Below are positions 1 through 9,564 of a DNA stretch of 64,000 nucleotides, piece after piece. Position 1 is the stretch's first letter, and each line of letters starts with the position of its first letter. This DNA is from Pseudomonadota bacterium. GTDB lineage: Bacteria; Pseudomonadota; Gammaproteobacteria; Pseudomonadales; Pseudohongiellaceae. Where the stretch lies: NCBI GenBank assembly GCA_027623555.1, contig JAQBSZ010000001.1:62001-126000 (forward strand), written 5' to 3'. Under the pieces are notes generated by a model, which saw nothing but the letters and a program-made list of their open reading frames with translations, was not told where the DNA came from and made no database searches. The position numbers and the translations under genes were made by a program.

Positions 1-1
1 A

Positions 2-217
2 TTTAATCAGTATCTAATCAGCCATGGCGACATGAAGGCAACTAATTTCATATTTTCGAATCAGACCCTGTATGTACTCGATCTCGACGCCATGCGGCGT
101 CACCGATCACGCCCTGAATTTGACAATGCCAGGGCGAAAGACCTATCTCGATTTGCGAGAAACTGGGCCGGTGGTGCTCTCGAATCCAGGTTTCGAAACG
201 TATCCCGGGAAGAGTAA
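2..217 (+). CDS. LPS core kinase (InaA/WaaP-like), C-terminal part only
   Basis: The frame is open from the left edge of the window and ends at TAA 215-217, so only the last 71 residues are present. The fragment has the protein-kinase-like catalytic loop HGDMKATN followed about 15 residues later by LDLD, the metal-binding acidic motif, then a basic ARAKDLSRFARNW tail. This pattern is typical of the lipopolysaccharide kinase family (InaA/WaaP/Kdo kinase), which phosphorylates sugars of the LPS inner core in the cytoplasm. It ends 4 bp before the start of the carbamoyltransferase, so the two are probably co-transcribed. The same kinase-carbamoyltransferase pairing is known from Pseudomonas LPS core clusters. 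Which core sugar it phosphorylates cannot be told. Confidence 0.8.
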   Translation, partial: FNQYLISHGDMKATNFIFSNQTLYVLDLDAMRRHRSRPEFDNARAKDLSRFARNWAGGALESRFRNVSREE

Positions 218-221
218 AAAC

Positions 222-1970
222 ATGGCAACCATTACTCTCGGATTAGCAGGTGCAATAGGGCACGACCCGGCCGCGTCGTTGTTCGTTGAAGGCAAGCTCG
301 TTGCAGCTATCGAGGAAGAACGATTAGTACGCCGCAAGCACGCTAAAGGTGAGCTTCCCTACCTGGCAGCCAGACAATGCATCCAGATGGCCGGCCTGAA
401 GGCTGCAGATGTAACGCAGGTTGCCATTCCCTATGCACCGACCTCCCTGTTCAGCAAGGCACGCTGGCACTATGCCTATCGGCACTGGTATGCACCTGAT
501 CGTGCCGTGGATAGTGTATTCAACGGCAATCGTAGATTTCGGCGCTACATCAAGGAATTGAATGGTCTGCTGGAGAAACTCCATATTCCAATGTCCAATG
601 TGAAACTTGTTACCGTAGAACACCAGTTAGCTCATGCCAGTAGTTGCTACCATCTTAATGAGTCGGATGAGAAAACGGCGATCCTCTGTATTGATTCCAA
701 AGGCGAATACTCCAATACGTTTTTCGGTGTCGGAGAGAACGGCTCAATAAAGAAGATCAAGGAATTCTACAATCCAGATTCTCTTTGCGGTATGTATGCG
801 GCGTTAACAGACTATCTTGGTTTTGAGATTCTGGATGGAGAGTTTCATGTAATGAACATCGCGCCCTACGGTGATCCAGATCGGTACGATATTGCATCGT
901 TAGCTGCGTTCGACGGCAGACACTTCAAGGTGAATAACAAACTGATTGGCACTGTCGGGCTGCGCCGTTACAAGGCGAAATCACGTGGACATTATTTCAG
1001 CAAGAAACTGGTGGAGATGCTTGGACCCAGACGAGCCGGAAATCTCCTGGAAGACCCCTATGTGCATTATGCCGCAGCAATCCAGAAACTCTATGAAGAC
1101 ATTGCTGCTGTGATGGTGACGCATTACTTGAAAGACATTCTGGATGAAACCGGCAGGTTAGCCATTGCGGGTACAGGATCGATGAATTATCGCCTCAACC
1201 GGAGACTCAGTTCCCTGCCCTACGTCAAGAAACTGATTGTGCACCCTGCCTGCGGCGATGCTGGCACTGCTATCGGTGCCGCCGCCTACGCCGTGCGACA
1301 GGCAGGCATCCCACTTGAACCTGTGAACAATTTCTATCTCGGGCCATCGTTCAGCATCAGCCAATGCATTGAGGCCTGCGCGATTCACAGCGATAGACCC
1401 CAGTGGGAAGAGTTGGATGATCCATATGCCAGGGCAGCTGAACTACTGGCTAATGGGCAGTTAGTTGCCTGGTTTCGAGGGCGCATGGAATTCGGTCCCA
1501 GAGCATTGGGGAATCGCAGCATTCTCGCCAACCCCGCCCAGATTGGAATCGTCGATGTCATCAACCAGCAGGTGAAGTTTCGCGAGAACTGGCGCACATA
1601 CTCTCCAAGCATTCTGGATTCGGTGGCGGCGGAGACACTGCCCAGGGGTTTTCAGGACCGCTATATGTGCATAAGTTCACCTGTAAGCGCTAAATGGAAG
1701 GAGCAATACTCTGTCGTTGTCTGCGAAGATGATACGACTAGCGCCCAGATTGTTACCGAGGAAGAAAACCCGGACTTTTATCGGCTCCTGAAGAGCTTCC
1801 AGGAACAAACTGGCCATGGCCTCCTGATCAATGCGACCTTTTCTCGTCCAGGCGAGGCACTGGTATGTACGCCTGAAGACGCAGTGAATATGTTCATGGG
1901 AACCGATCTGAACTACATGATTATGGAAGACGTGCTGGTGACCAAGCGAGAAGAATCTGCACGTTGGTAG
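222..1970 (+). CDS. NodU/CmcH-family carbamoyltransferase, probably LPS-core
   Basis: This 582-residue protein fits the O-carbamoyltransferase family, which transfers carbamoyl from carbamoyl phosphate to a sugar hydroxyl through a carbamoyladenylate. The N-terminal Kae1-like domain carries GHDPAAS (residues 13-19) and a metal-site motif EHQLAHA (H134 and H138). The C-terminal domain has the family hallmark GRMEFGPRALGNRSI. I start at ATG 222, preceded by GGAAGAG; a longer frame upstream overlaps the kinase gene and is unlikely. Next to an LPS kinase, lpxL, hldE and waaA, the likely acceptor is a heptose of the LPS core, as for the Pseudomonas WapO enzyme. The family is certain; the acceptor is inferred from context. 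Confidence 0.88.
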   Translation: MATITLGLAGAIGHDPAASLFVEGKLVAAIEEERLVRRKHAKGELPYLAARQCIQMAGLKAADVTQVAIPYAPTSLFSKARWHYAYRHWYAPDRAVDSVFNGNRRFRRYIKELNGLLEKLHIPMSNVKLVTVEHQLAHASSCYHLNESDEKTAILCIDSKGEYSNTFFGVGENGSIKKIKEFYNPDSLCGMYAALTDYLGFEILDGEFHVMNIAPYGDPDRYDIASLAAFDGRHFKVNNKLIGTVGLRRYKAKSRGHYFSKKLVEMLGPRRAGNLLEDPYVHYAAAIQKLYEDIAAVMVTHYLKDILDETGRLAIAGTGSMNYRLNRRLSSLPYVKKLIVHPACGDAGTAIGAAAYAVRQAGIPLEPVNNFYLGPSFSISQCIEACAIHSDRPQWEELDDPYARAAELLANGQLVAWFRGRMEFGPRALGNRSILANPAQIGIVDVINQQVKFRENWRTYSPSILDSVAAETLPRGFQDRYMCISSPVSAKWKEQYSVVVCEDDTTSAQIVTEEENPDFYRLLKSFQEQTGHGLLINATFSRPGEALVCTPEDAVNMFMGTDLNYMIMEDVLVTKREESARW

Positions 1971-1980
1971 ACCTCTCTAC

Positions 1981-3489
1981 CTAAGGGCCAATTCTTCGGT
2001 AGATCGCGACTCGCTGATCGTCAATACTGGGAAAGGCTGTTTGGAATTCGATGAGCTTGCCAATAGTCTCTCTGGATAGCAATTCAGACATCTCGTAATG
2101 CATTTCAACGGCTATCAGAGCATCAGGTTTTGCAGTAACGATCTCAGACTCGGTAAGAAATCGTTGGATCAAGTCGTAGTCTTTCACTCTTCCTGAGTAG
2201 TAAGCGATCGCGTGATTGTTGGTTAGCACTTCGATATCTGATTGGGGCATCAGATCAATCCAGGCTACGGTTTCGAAGACAAAATCCTTGCTGTCACCGA
2301 AACTGATGAAAGAATCGAATCCCAGGTAGCCAAAAAACAGGATAATGATTCGCTGACCCAGAGAACCCCAGGCTCGAGCGTTTATACTGTCTACAATCCT
2401 GGAAACAATAATGGGTATAATCAGGGCTACCAGCAGACAGAACAGCATGGCGTAACGAGAGGATAGATAGCGTGTGACATAGAGGAACACAAATAGAATC
2501 AGGCTACTGATTGCCAGAGTGAATAGCACCGGGACAAGGATATGGCGGTCGACCCGTGCGTACTTCTTATAAAGTCCGTATACGAGCAACCAGAAAAATG
2601 GTCCGCCGACACCGTTGAACAGGTTCGCTGCCAATATCACCAGCAATCCTGCTGCAAGAAACAGGAAGATATATTCCTGAGAATAAGTAGCGGCGTGCTC
2701 ACCGAACAAGGCTCTGCCCAGTTCCGATGATTCGGCTGCACTGGGACTGAACGCGGTGTAAACAAAGGGTTCGTATCTCAACAGAAAATCCGTTAACAAG
2801 TGAGCAAAGCTCATACCGGCCATCGCCAACACCAGTAATGCAATAATTAGCGACGCGACGACTATTCCTGCCAACACGAGGAATTTTTTCTGGCACTGAC
2901 TTTTCTCAAATCGATAGTCGAACAATACTGCGAAAGGAATTAACAGCAGGTAAACAATCGCTTCCGCTCTGAAGCTGGCGGCGATTACCAATGAGGCGCT
3001 GAAGATGATTGCGTGTTTCAGAGATTGCTCATTGGTGTATAACAGGAATTGCCACAATGCAAATAGAGCCAGCGCCCAGAATCCCACATCACGTATGATC
3101 AGGTACCGATATTCATTCAACTGTGGGTAGAGCAGGATACAGATAGCGGCAAAAAATAGAACCTGCCGCGAGTCGTTAATCTGCATAACGATGCTGATAA
3201 ACGAATACACCAGCAGTGCATAGAAAAGTGCATTAATTACAAAGGCAGAGGTAACCAGAGAAAAGCCGAATTTACTCACCAGGGCCATGAGGATTGAATA
3301 GCCTGCCCAGGCATAATGTTGATAAGCCTGGGCTACACCATCAGCGAGGAAGATCTCCGCCGTCTTGATGTAGGTGTAAGCATCGTCGTTCAGTGTGTCC
3401 GGTAGCAGAATCGTGAAAAGCGATGCCAGCAGACTGACGCCTACAGCATAGATTCGAATATCGATTTGCTTCTCAGTATAACTCGTCAC
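1981..3489 (-). CDS. GT-C-type multi-spanning membrane protein, putative glycosyltransferase
   Basis: A 502-residue integral membrane protein with about ten to twelve hydrophobic segments and a short soluble C-terminal tail. Just after the first membrane segment is an acidic loop LNDDAYTYI, the position and type of motif used by GT-C polyprenyl-phosphate-sugar transferases (ArnT and PMT-like). It starts at GTG 3489 with only a weak ribosome site, and converges on the carbamoyltransferase with a 10-bp gap. Its start lies 11 bp after the lpxL-like stop, so the two form one minus-strand unit. A role in decorating LPS or lipid A with a sugar is inferred from fold and neighbours; no donor or acceptor can be named. 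Confidence 0.6.
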   Translation of the reverse strand: MTSYTEKQIDIRIYAVGVSLLASLFTILLPDTLNDDAYTYIKTAEIFLADGVAQAYQHYAWAGYSILMALVSKFGFSLVTSAFVINALFYALLVYSFISIVMQINDSRQVLFFAAICILLYPQLNEYRYLIIRDVGFWALALFALWQFLLYTNEQSLKHAIIFSASLVIAASFRAEAIVYLLLIPFAVLFDYRFEKSQCQKKFLVLAGIVVASLIIALLVLAMAGMSFAHLLTDFLLRYEPFVYTAFSPSAAESSELGRALFGEHAATYSQEYIFLFLAAGLLVILAANLFNGVGGPFFWLLVYGLYKKYARVDRHILVPVLFTLAISSLILFVFLYVTRYLSSRYAMLFCLLVALIIPIIVSRIVDSINARAWGSLGQRIIILFFGYLGFDSFISFGDSKDFVFETVAWIDLMPQSDIEVLTNNHAIAYYSGRVKDYDLIQRFLTESEIVTAKPDALIAVEMHYEMSELLSRETIGKLIEFQTAFPSIDDQRVAIYRRIGP

Positions 3490-3500
3490 AAACGGGTTCT

Positions 3501-4442
3501 TCAGTAAGGCCGCGCCTGTTTGCCAGCGGCCTGGGTTTTAAATCGTTTATGTAGCCACAAGTACTGGTCAGGTTGTTTCCTTATGGCTGCCTCAACTATT
3601 TCGTTAATGAACTTTGCATCTTTTTCTAGATCGCCACTGGGATAGTTTTTCAACATAGGACTGAATTCCAGATGATAACCTGAGTTGTCTTCATTTCGAT
3701 AATGGCTGAAAAACACCACGGCAGAATCATTTACACTGGCGAAGCGACTGGTGGCAGTAATAGTCGCCGCGGGATTACCAAAGAAAGGGACAATTACAGA
3801 ATGCTGTGCACCGTAATCCTGATCAGGTGCGTACCAGAGTATGCGCCCCTGTTTCAGACTGCGCATAGCGCCGCGCACATCCTTGCGATCAAAGACATTC
3901 GGGTAGTGCCTGATTCTACCGTTGTACATCGCCGCTTCGAACAGCGGATTCTTGTTACGACGGTAAGTAACATCCATCTTGTGAAACAGGTTGAAAAGGA
4001 ATCCGCCGAACTCCAGGGTAGTGAAGTGCGCGCAGAGCAACAGCACTCCCTTGCCCCGGTTAATCGCGGCATCCAGATTCTCCAGACCTGATACGCTGAC
4101 CCGATCTCTGAAGTCTTCCGGATTCCGATACCAGGCGATAGCGATTTCGATTAGCCCGATGGCATTGGATATGAATGTTTGACGCACCAGATCGCGTTGC
4201 TCGGCCGCTGATAATTCCGGGAAACACAGTCGCAAGTTTACTTCACAGATATGACGACGTTCTCGAGCCAGGTGATAACTTAGTATCCCCAGCAATTTGC
4301 CAATCTGGATCTGTACGGCAAAGGGCAAATGCGCGACGATCCACATCAGCGCTAAACCTATCCATGTAGGCCAGTAGCGAGGCGCGGCGAACTGGCGTAG
4401 CGGTATTGTTGGGATGGGAGCTGCAGGCACGGAACTAGCCAA
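3501..4442 (-). CDS. Lipid A acyltransferase, LpxL/HtrB type
   Basis: A 313-residue protein of the LpxL/LpxM family, which transfers an acyl chain from acyl-ACP to Kdo2-lipid IVA at the inner face of the cytoplasmic membrane. One N-terminal membrane anchor (about residues 24-48) is followed by the catalytic HX4E motif (H139 and E144 in AHFTTLE). The family signature YAPDQDYGAQHS and the C-terminal QYLWLHKRFKT are clear. The N-terminal RYWPTWIGLALMW aligns with the start of E. coli LpxL. The first codon is TTG at 4442 with a poor ribosome site, so the exact start is uncertain. LpxL versus LpxP/LpxM specificity cannot be decided. Confidence 0.88.
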   Translation of the reverse strand: MASSVPAAPIPTIPLRQFAAPRYWPTWIGLALMWIVAHLPFAVQIQIGKLLGILSYHLARERRHICEVNLRLCFPELSAAEQRDLVRQTFISNAIGLIEIAIAWYRNPEDFRDRVSVSGLENLDAAINRGKGVLLLCAHFTTLEFGGFLFNLFHKMDVTYRRNKNPLFEAAMYNGRIRHYPNVFDRKDVRGAMRSLKQGRILWYAPDQDYGAQHSVIVPFFGNPAATITATSRFASVNDSAVVFFSHYRNEDNSGYHLEFSPMLKNYPSGDLEKDAKFINEIVEAAIRKQPDQYLWLHKRFKTQAAGKQARPY

Positions 4443-4702
4443 TAGATAGGGGAGATGTGGCGCGAATTGTAACAGAAGCCACTGGGAAACTCAGTTTGGT
4501 CCTTCCAGGGTCATATTTGGGTAAAATGAAGGCTCTTGCCCCATAGGTATATGCTAAAGGGGGTTATATCGACCAACATTTCCCACTTTTAGGTGAAATG
4601 ATCAATTTTTCACTCTGGTGCGCTAATCTACTCTCAAGGCACCCTGTGGTATGATCAGCCGCCAGGAAATTCGGGCGTTTGGGCCCATTTGGAGAATTTA
4701 CG
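4443..4702. other. Divergent intergenic region between lpxL-like gene and hldE
   Basis: About 260 bp between two divergently transcribed envelope genes, so it must hold promoters for both directions. It is locally AT-rich (for example around 4575-4625). I could not fix a convincing -35/-10 pair, terminator or long inverted repeat. No open frame with a plausible start was seen. Confidence 0.4.
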
Positions 4703-6133
4703 ATGAAATTGGAGATGCCTCCGTTTCAGGACGCCAGGCTGCTGGTAATCGGTGATGTGATGCTGGACCGCTATTGGCATGGTGTGGCATCACGGGTGTC
4801 GCCCGAAGCACCGGTTCCTGTTGTGCGGGTTGGCAATCGTGAAGACCGCCCGGGTGGTGCCGGTAACGTGGCGCTCAATATCGCGGCATTGGGCAGTGCG
4901 ACCCGGCTTATTGGTATTGTTGGCGCTGACGAAACCGGTGAAGAGCTGCGCTCGCGGCTGACAGCTGCCGGTGTTTACTGTGACTTTCTCCAGTCGGCTG
5001 ACAAACCTACGATTACGAAATTGCGTGTGATAAGCCAGCATCAACAATTAATACGCCTGGACTTTGAACAGGAATTCGACGACGCCGACGTCATTGGATT
5101 AAAGGAGAAAGCCAGGTCTCTGATGGAAGATACTCAGGTGATAGTGCTTTCTGACTATGGAAAGGGTGCTCTGCGGAATGTAGCTGAACTCATCGAATTG
5201 GGTCGCAGCAAAAATATTCCAGTAATAGTCGATCCCAAGGGAGTCGACTTTCAGAAGTACCGCGGTGCCACGATCCTGACACCAAATCTCACTGAGTTCG
5301 AATCTGTGGTAGGACCCAGCAGTAATGAAGGAGAATTCGTTAATAAGGGTCTGAAACTGGTTAGTGAGTTAAACCTGCAAGCGATACTCATTACCCGGGG
5401 TGAACACGGGATGACGCTCATCAGACCTGACTCTCCTGAACTCCACTTGCCCGCAAGGGCACAGGAAGTATTCGATGTCACTGGTGCTGGCGATACGGTG
5501 ATATCCGTATTGGCCGCCGCGTTGGCAGCAGGTGACGGGTTAGCAGATGCTACCGCGCTGGCTAATCTGGCTGCTGGACTGGTAGTCGGAAAACTCGGAA
5601 CAGCGGCGATAAGCGGCCCCGAATTACGGCGTGCCATTCTGCTGGAACAGAATTCTGGACGTGGGGTAATGACTGCCGAGCAATTACAGATTGCAGTTCA
5701 AGATGCCAAGGCACATGGTGAGAAAATTGTATTCACCAATGGCTGCTTCGATATCATCCATGCCGGGCATGTTGGTTACCTGGCCGAAGCCAAGCATCTT
5801 GGAGATAGACTTGTTGTTGCCATTAACGATGACGATTCGGTTCGTCGTCTAAAGGGGCCGGGTCGCCCAATTAATCCAGTCGAAAGGCGGATGGCAGTAT
5901 TAGCGGGATTGGAAGCAGTTGATTGGGTAGTCAGTTTTGCAGAAGACACGCCGGAGGAATTGTTAAAAGCATTACAGCCTGAGATTTTGGTCAAGGGCGG
6001 AGACTACACTCTGGAGCAAGTAGTAGGCGGTGACTTCGTGCAATCCTACGGCGGCGAAGTTAGAGCTCTGGAATTTCTGGACAACTGTTCGACATCGGCC
6101 ATCATGGAAAAAATGAAAGAAGTAGGCAAGTAA
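4703..6133 (+). CDS. hldE: Bifunctional heptose 7-phosphate kinase / heptose 1-phosphate adenylyltransferase
   Basis: HldE makes ADP-heptose for the LPS inner core through two cytosolic steps. The N-terminal ribokinase-fold domain (about residues 1-320) has LLVIGDVMLDRYWHG, GGAGNVA and the catalytic DVTGAGDTV loop. The C-terminal nucleotidyltransferase domain (about 340-476) has FTNGCFDIIHAGH with the HxGH motif, and ends in NCSTSAIMEKMK. The 476-residue length equals the usual fused protein. I choose ATG 4703 because GGAGA at 4691 is well spaced and MKLEMPPF matches family starts; a longer frame from 4679 has no ribosome site. It lies in the LPS block with lpxL- and waaA-like genes. Confidence 0.96.
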   Translation: MKLEMPPFQDARLLVIGDVMLDRYWHGVASRVSPEAPVPVVRVGNREDRPGGAGNVALNIAALGSATRLIGIVGADETGEELRSRLTAAGVYCDFLQSADKPTITKLRVISQHQQLIRLDFEQEFDDADVIGLKEKARSLMEDTQVIVLSDYGKGALRNVAELIELGRSKNIPVIVDPKGVDFQKYRGATILTPNLTEFESVVGPSSNEGEFVNKGLKLVSELNLQAILITRGEHGMTLIRPDSPELHLPARAQEVFDVTGAGDTVISVLAAALAAGDGLADATALANLAAGLVVGKLGTAAISGPELRRAILLEQNSGRGVMTAEQLQIAVQDAKAHGEKIVFTNGCFDIIHAGHVGYLAEAKHLGDRLVVAINDDDSVRRLKGPGRPINPVERRMAVLAGLEAVDWVVSFAEDTPEELLKALQPEILVKGGDYTLEQVVGGDFVQSYGGEVRALEFLDNCSTSAIMEKMKEVGK

Positions 6134-6166
6134 AGGAATGGCTGGTTCGCGCTTCTGGAGCGTGAG

Positions 6167-6940
6167 CTAAGCTACGGCAGACACATTACTTTTCAGATGA
6201 GCAGGGTTAATCGTTCCCACTATAACGCTGCTTACCCCACGATAGTCCAGCGCAAACTTCAGGTTCCTGGCGGCATTCTTGTCAGCATCGACGCAATCAT
6301 GGCCACTGTTCAATGCCTTCTTGATTAACACACCCTTGTTTGATTCTGCCGCCAGGTCGATGACGCCCGCATCCTCCGTACTGGAAGGATTGTAGGTCAC
6401 CATGACAATATCGGTAAGTTCGAGCGCCTTTTTTCCACCCGCTACCGTCTTGGTAGACATGCCTATGGCTCGAATCAAACCTTCCTGCTTGAGTGCCATC
6501 AGCGATTCCAGGACATCGGTGGATTCGAGCACCTGCAAGTCGTTGCCGTTGGAATGAATGAGTGCGATATCAAGGTAGTCGGTGTGAAGGTTTCTCAGGC
6601 TGCGCTCGATGCTGTATTTAACATGGGCAGCGGAGAAATCGAAGAATGACTTGCCGTTTAGAAATTCCTCTCCGACCTTGGTACAGATTACCCAGTCCTG
6701 GCGATTGCCAAGCAAGCGACCGATGCGTTGTTCGCTACTGCCATAGGCAGGTGCTGTGTCTAACAGATTGATTCCCAACGAGCTTGCCAGGTCCAGCAGC
6801 TTGGCAATCTCCTGGTCACTCGGTAGAGAAAAGCCACAGGGGTACTTGACTTCCTTATTGCGCCCGAACTTCACAGTACCGAGTCCCAGGCAGGAGACTT
6901 CAATATTCGTTTGACCCAGGGCTCGGGTTTCAAGAGGCAT
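6167..6940 (-). CDS. Aldo/keto reductase
   Basis: A 257-residue TIM-barrel NADPH-dependent oxidoreductase. The catalytic tetrad can be read: D61 and Y66 in LLDTAPAYG, K88 in CTKVG and H129 in ALIHS. It is shorter than typical members (about 300), mainly in the C-terminal loops, but it ends normally with SSVIVGTINPAHLKSN, a family-like end. It starts 6 bp downstream of the FAD oxidoreductase stop, so the two are co-translated. A paired aldo/keto reductase and FAD oxidoreductase between hldE and waaA also occurs in Pseudomonas, which suggests a conserved but uncharacterised function. The substrate is unknown. Confidence 0.85.
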   Translation of the reverse strand: MPLETRALGQTNIEVSCLGLGTVKFGRNKEVKYPCGFSLPSDQEIAKLLDLASSLGINLLDTAPAYGSSEQRIGRLLGNRQDWVICTKVGEEFLNGKSFFDFSAAHVKYSIERSLRNLHTDYLDIALIHSNGNDLQVLESTDVLESLMALKQEGLIRAIGMSTKTVAGGKKALELTDIVMVTYNPSSTEDAGVIDLAAESNKGVLIKKALNSGHDCVDADKNAARNLKFALDYRGVSSVIVGTINPAHLKSNVSAVA

Positions 6941-6946
6941 GAGCAG

Positions 6947-8152
6947 CTAGTCCCAGGGAGAGGAGGCGACTCGAGTTCGCGCAAAGAGTGAATTCAATGT
7001 TTCCGTCGATTCCTGCTTGCTGGGTAACAAGTTTGTCGATCTGAGCCGATCCATTGTTTTATCGGCCAATGACGGAGTTAGAGTAAGTTTTGTTGGCCAG
7101 GCAATCCAGATGTTGTCCTCTTCAATTAAGTGGGCGTCGTCGGGTCTATAGTTGTTGCTGATATTTGCCTCTGCGCGATTTATCTCGAAGCAGGACCATT
7201 CGGCATCATTGAAATTGATCCACGGAAAGAGTGATGTCATCAACGATTGTGCCGCTGAAACTTGTTCATTTGGTGGTTTGCCAACACCCGACTCGGCGAG
7301 TTCGCCGCCTAGATACCATACCGTATTACCCGCTTGATCCGTATGAGAGGTGATGGTAATTCTCGGTGTGAGGCTGAATGTGTCTGAAATGCAATGAACG
7401 AATACCGGGGGCAAGCCGTGTTTCTTTACGGTGACCATATTCAACGGTCGTATCTGGCCAACTGGAAACTTAAGGCCGGCCTGCTCAATAAGCGCCTGGT
7501 TACCTTCTCCGGCACAGAACAGAATTTTCTGAGCAGCAATTCTGACTTGTCCATCTTTTACGCTTACACCGATGCTGCTAACTGCTCCAGAACTCTCTCG
7601 ACAAAATTCAAGCTTGCCTGGCGGTAGCTGGTAGATGTCTTTTGCATACTTCGCTGCCAGAACTTTAACCAGCGATGTTGAATCGAGCACGAAATCTGGA
7701 AGCTGGTAGAGCGTTCCTGCAATGGTGGAGGCCGCGAAGATATCCGGATAGTCGCCCCTTGCCACAGTAGTAACCCGGCCTTGCAGACTCTTGCTGCCTA
7801 GAAAGGTTTTCAGCTTCGAGGTTATACTGGAGTCCGACCACATGTAATAGTGGTCGCTGAGTAGTTTGACGCCAGAGAGATCTGGGTCGCCTTTACTTGC
7901 GCCTTGCAGGCATTGTCTCCAGCGCTTCGGCATTTGCGAGATGACATTGGCGGCACCGCTCAGCGAGCCGCTCAGCGCGTACTTGAGACCACCATGAATA
8001 ATTCCCTGCGACGCCAGAGTCTGCCCGCCGCCAAGGGACCGGTTCTCGAACAGAATGACTCGATAACCATCATCGCGTAAGCTATTCAGTAACCACAGTC
8101 CTGCAACACCACCGCCAAATATAACGATGTCAGTTGAATAGCTTAATGTCAT
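6947..8152 (-). CDS. FAD-dependent oxidoreductase (DAO family)
   Basis: A 401-residue protein with an N-terminal Rossmann FAD motif (GGGVAGLW, residues 13-20), then a glutamate for the ribose (LFENRSLGGGQT) and the DAO-family segment SQGIIHGGLKYAL, which resembles glycerol-3-phosphate dehydrogenase and L-2-hydroxyglutarate oxidase types. A later KILFCAGEGNQAL segment is the second flavin contact. ATG 8152 is preceded by AAAGG. The gene leads a two-gene minus-strand operon with the aldo/keto reductase and is divergent from waaA. The electron donor and product are unknown; a link to envelope sugars is only suggested by location. Confidence 0.82.
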   Translation of the reverse strand: MTLSYSTDIVIFGGGVAGLWLLNSLRDDGYRVILFENRSLGGGQTLASQGIIHGGLKYALSGSLSGAANVISQMPKRWRQCLQGASKGDPDLSGVKLLSDHYYMWSDSSITSKLKTFLGSKSLQGRVTTVARGDYPDIFAASTIAGTLYQLPDFVLDSTSLVKVLAAKYAKDIYQLPPGKLEFCRESSGAVSSIGVSVKDGQVRIAAQKILFCAGEGNQALIEQAGLKFPVGQIRPLNMVTVKKHGLPPVFVHCISDTFSLTPRITITSHTDQAGNTVWYLGGELAESGVGKPPNEQVSAAQSLMTSLFPWINFNDAEWSCFEINRAEANISNNYRPDDAHLIEEDNIWIAWPTKLTLTPSLADKTMDRLRSTNLLPSKQESTETLNSLFARTRVASSPWD

Positions 8153-8253
8153 TGGTTACCTTTACGCGTATCTTGAACCCTTAAAGTATATCGACATCAC
8201 ACTTGATTTCCCAACCAGCAACAGAAGGCTGTCACTACACAGATTAACTAGTC

Positions 8254-9552
8254 ATGATGCGATTACTTTATAGTCTGATTCTCTATTTGTGTGTGCCTTT
8301 CATTTTACTGCGGCTCTATATAAGAGGCGCCAGGGCACCAGGCTATCGGCAACGCATTGGTGAACGTTTTGCGAATTTTCGACCACCACAGAAGTTTGAT
8401 GCCACGCAACACACCATCTGGATTCACGCTGTTTCTGTAGGCGAAACAGTCGCCGCTGCTCCCCTTATCCGCGAACTGCAACTACGTGAATCGTCTGTAC
8501 AGATTCTGGTAACTACAATGACCCCTACCGGGTCGGAACGGGTTGCTGCCATGTTCGGCGATAGAGTCATTCACTGCTATCTGCCATACGATCTACCGGG
8601 AGCGCTCAGTCGTTTCGTTCAGCGTATGAATCCGTCACTGCTGATTCTGATGGAAACTGAACTCTGGCCAAATCTTATCCATGTTTGTTCGCGTCACAAT
8701 GTAAAGCTGATTCTGGCTAACGCCCGACTCTCAGAGAAATCGGCCAGAGGGTATCGGCGCTTTATGGGCATGACAAAAAACATGTTGGGCAAGATCGACT
8801 TTATCGCTGCCCAGGCCCAGGCTGATGCCGACCGCTTCGTCGAGTTGGGGGCTGATGTCGAGAAGATCGAAGTTACTGGCAGCCTGAAGTTCAATGTGAG
8901 TGCGGAAGTAGAAAGTGGGCAGACAGATGCAGTTCTGGAATCAATAAAAGAGTCAAGTCGCACTGTTATTGTTGCCGCCAGTACCAGAGAAGGGGAAGAG
9001 GTGAAGGTGCTTGAAGCATTTCGACAAGTACTCGAGGCGGATCCAACCGTGCTGCTTCTATTAGTACCGCGTCACCCGGAACGCTTTGACGCCGTAGCCA
9101 GACTGTGTGAACAGAGAAAACTAACCCTAAGTCGGCGCAGTAAACAACAGCCGGTGGAACAGGCGACTCAAGTCTATCTTGGAGATACCATGGGCGAGAT
9201 GTTCAATTTCTACCAAGTAGCGGGAATCGCCTTCGTAGGAGGTAGTCTTGTGGATACGGGTTGCCAAAATGTGCTGGAACCTGCCGCCTTGGGTCTCCCT
9301 GTTGTAACAGGCCCCTCGCAATTCAATTTTGCTACGATTTGCGCCCAACTCGAAGATGCCGGAGGTCTCAAGACTGTTGGCGATGAGATCGAACTGGCCG
9401 ACTTCCTGAATGAGCTAGTTAGAGAACCGGTGAAGCGACAACAGATGGGCGCGACAGGAAAGGCGCTGGTGGAGGCCAATCAACAGGCCCTACCGAAACT
9501 GTTGGACATTATCTCCAGAACAGAAGGCAGGGAGTCGCCAGCAACTATCTAA
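8254..9552 (+). CDS. waaA: 3-deoxy-D-manno-octulosonic acid (Kdo) transferase
   Basis: WaaA (KdtA) adds Kdo from CMP-Kdo to lipid IVA, founding the LPS inner core. The 432-residue protein has an N-terminal membrane anchor (LLYSLILYLCVPFILL), GYRQRIGERFA, the GT-B signature IWIHAVSVGETVAA with the family catalytic glutamate, PYDLPGAL, LMETELWPN, and a C-terminal donor domain with GGSLVDTGCQNVLEPAALGLPV. Length and order match the family. ATG 8254 and 8257 are both possible starts. It converges on pepQ with a 12-bp gap. Whether it adds one or two Kdo residues cannot be read, though a Kdo kinase-like gene at the left edge leaves both possible. Confidence 0.96.
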   Translation: MMRLLYSLILYLCVPFILLRLYIRGARAPGYRQRIGERFANFRPPQKFDATQHTIWIHAVSVGETVAAAPLIRELQLRESSVQILVTTMTPTGSERVAAMFGDRVIHCYLPYDLPGALSRFVQRMNPSLLILMETELWPNLIHVCSRHNVKLILANARLSEKSARGYRRFMGMTKNMLGKIDFIAAQAQADADRFVELGADVEKIEVTGSLKFNVSAEVESGQTDAVLESIKESSRTVIVAASTREGEEVKVLEAFRQVLEADPTVLLLLVPRHPERFDAVARLCEQRKLTLSRRSKQQPVEQATQVYLGDTMGEMFNFYQVAGIAFVGGSLVDTGCQNVLEPAALGLPVVTGPSQFNFATICAQLEDAGGLKTVGDEIELADFLNELVREPVKRQQMGATGKALVEANQQALPKLLDIISRTEGRESPATI

Positions 9553-9564
9553 AGCAAGGAGCCG

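Noticed and set aside
9553-9564. GGAGCCGCTA between waaA and pepQ as a repeat end
   Set aside because: Only a short partial match with no inverted partner; probably chance.
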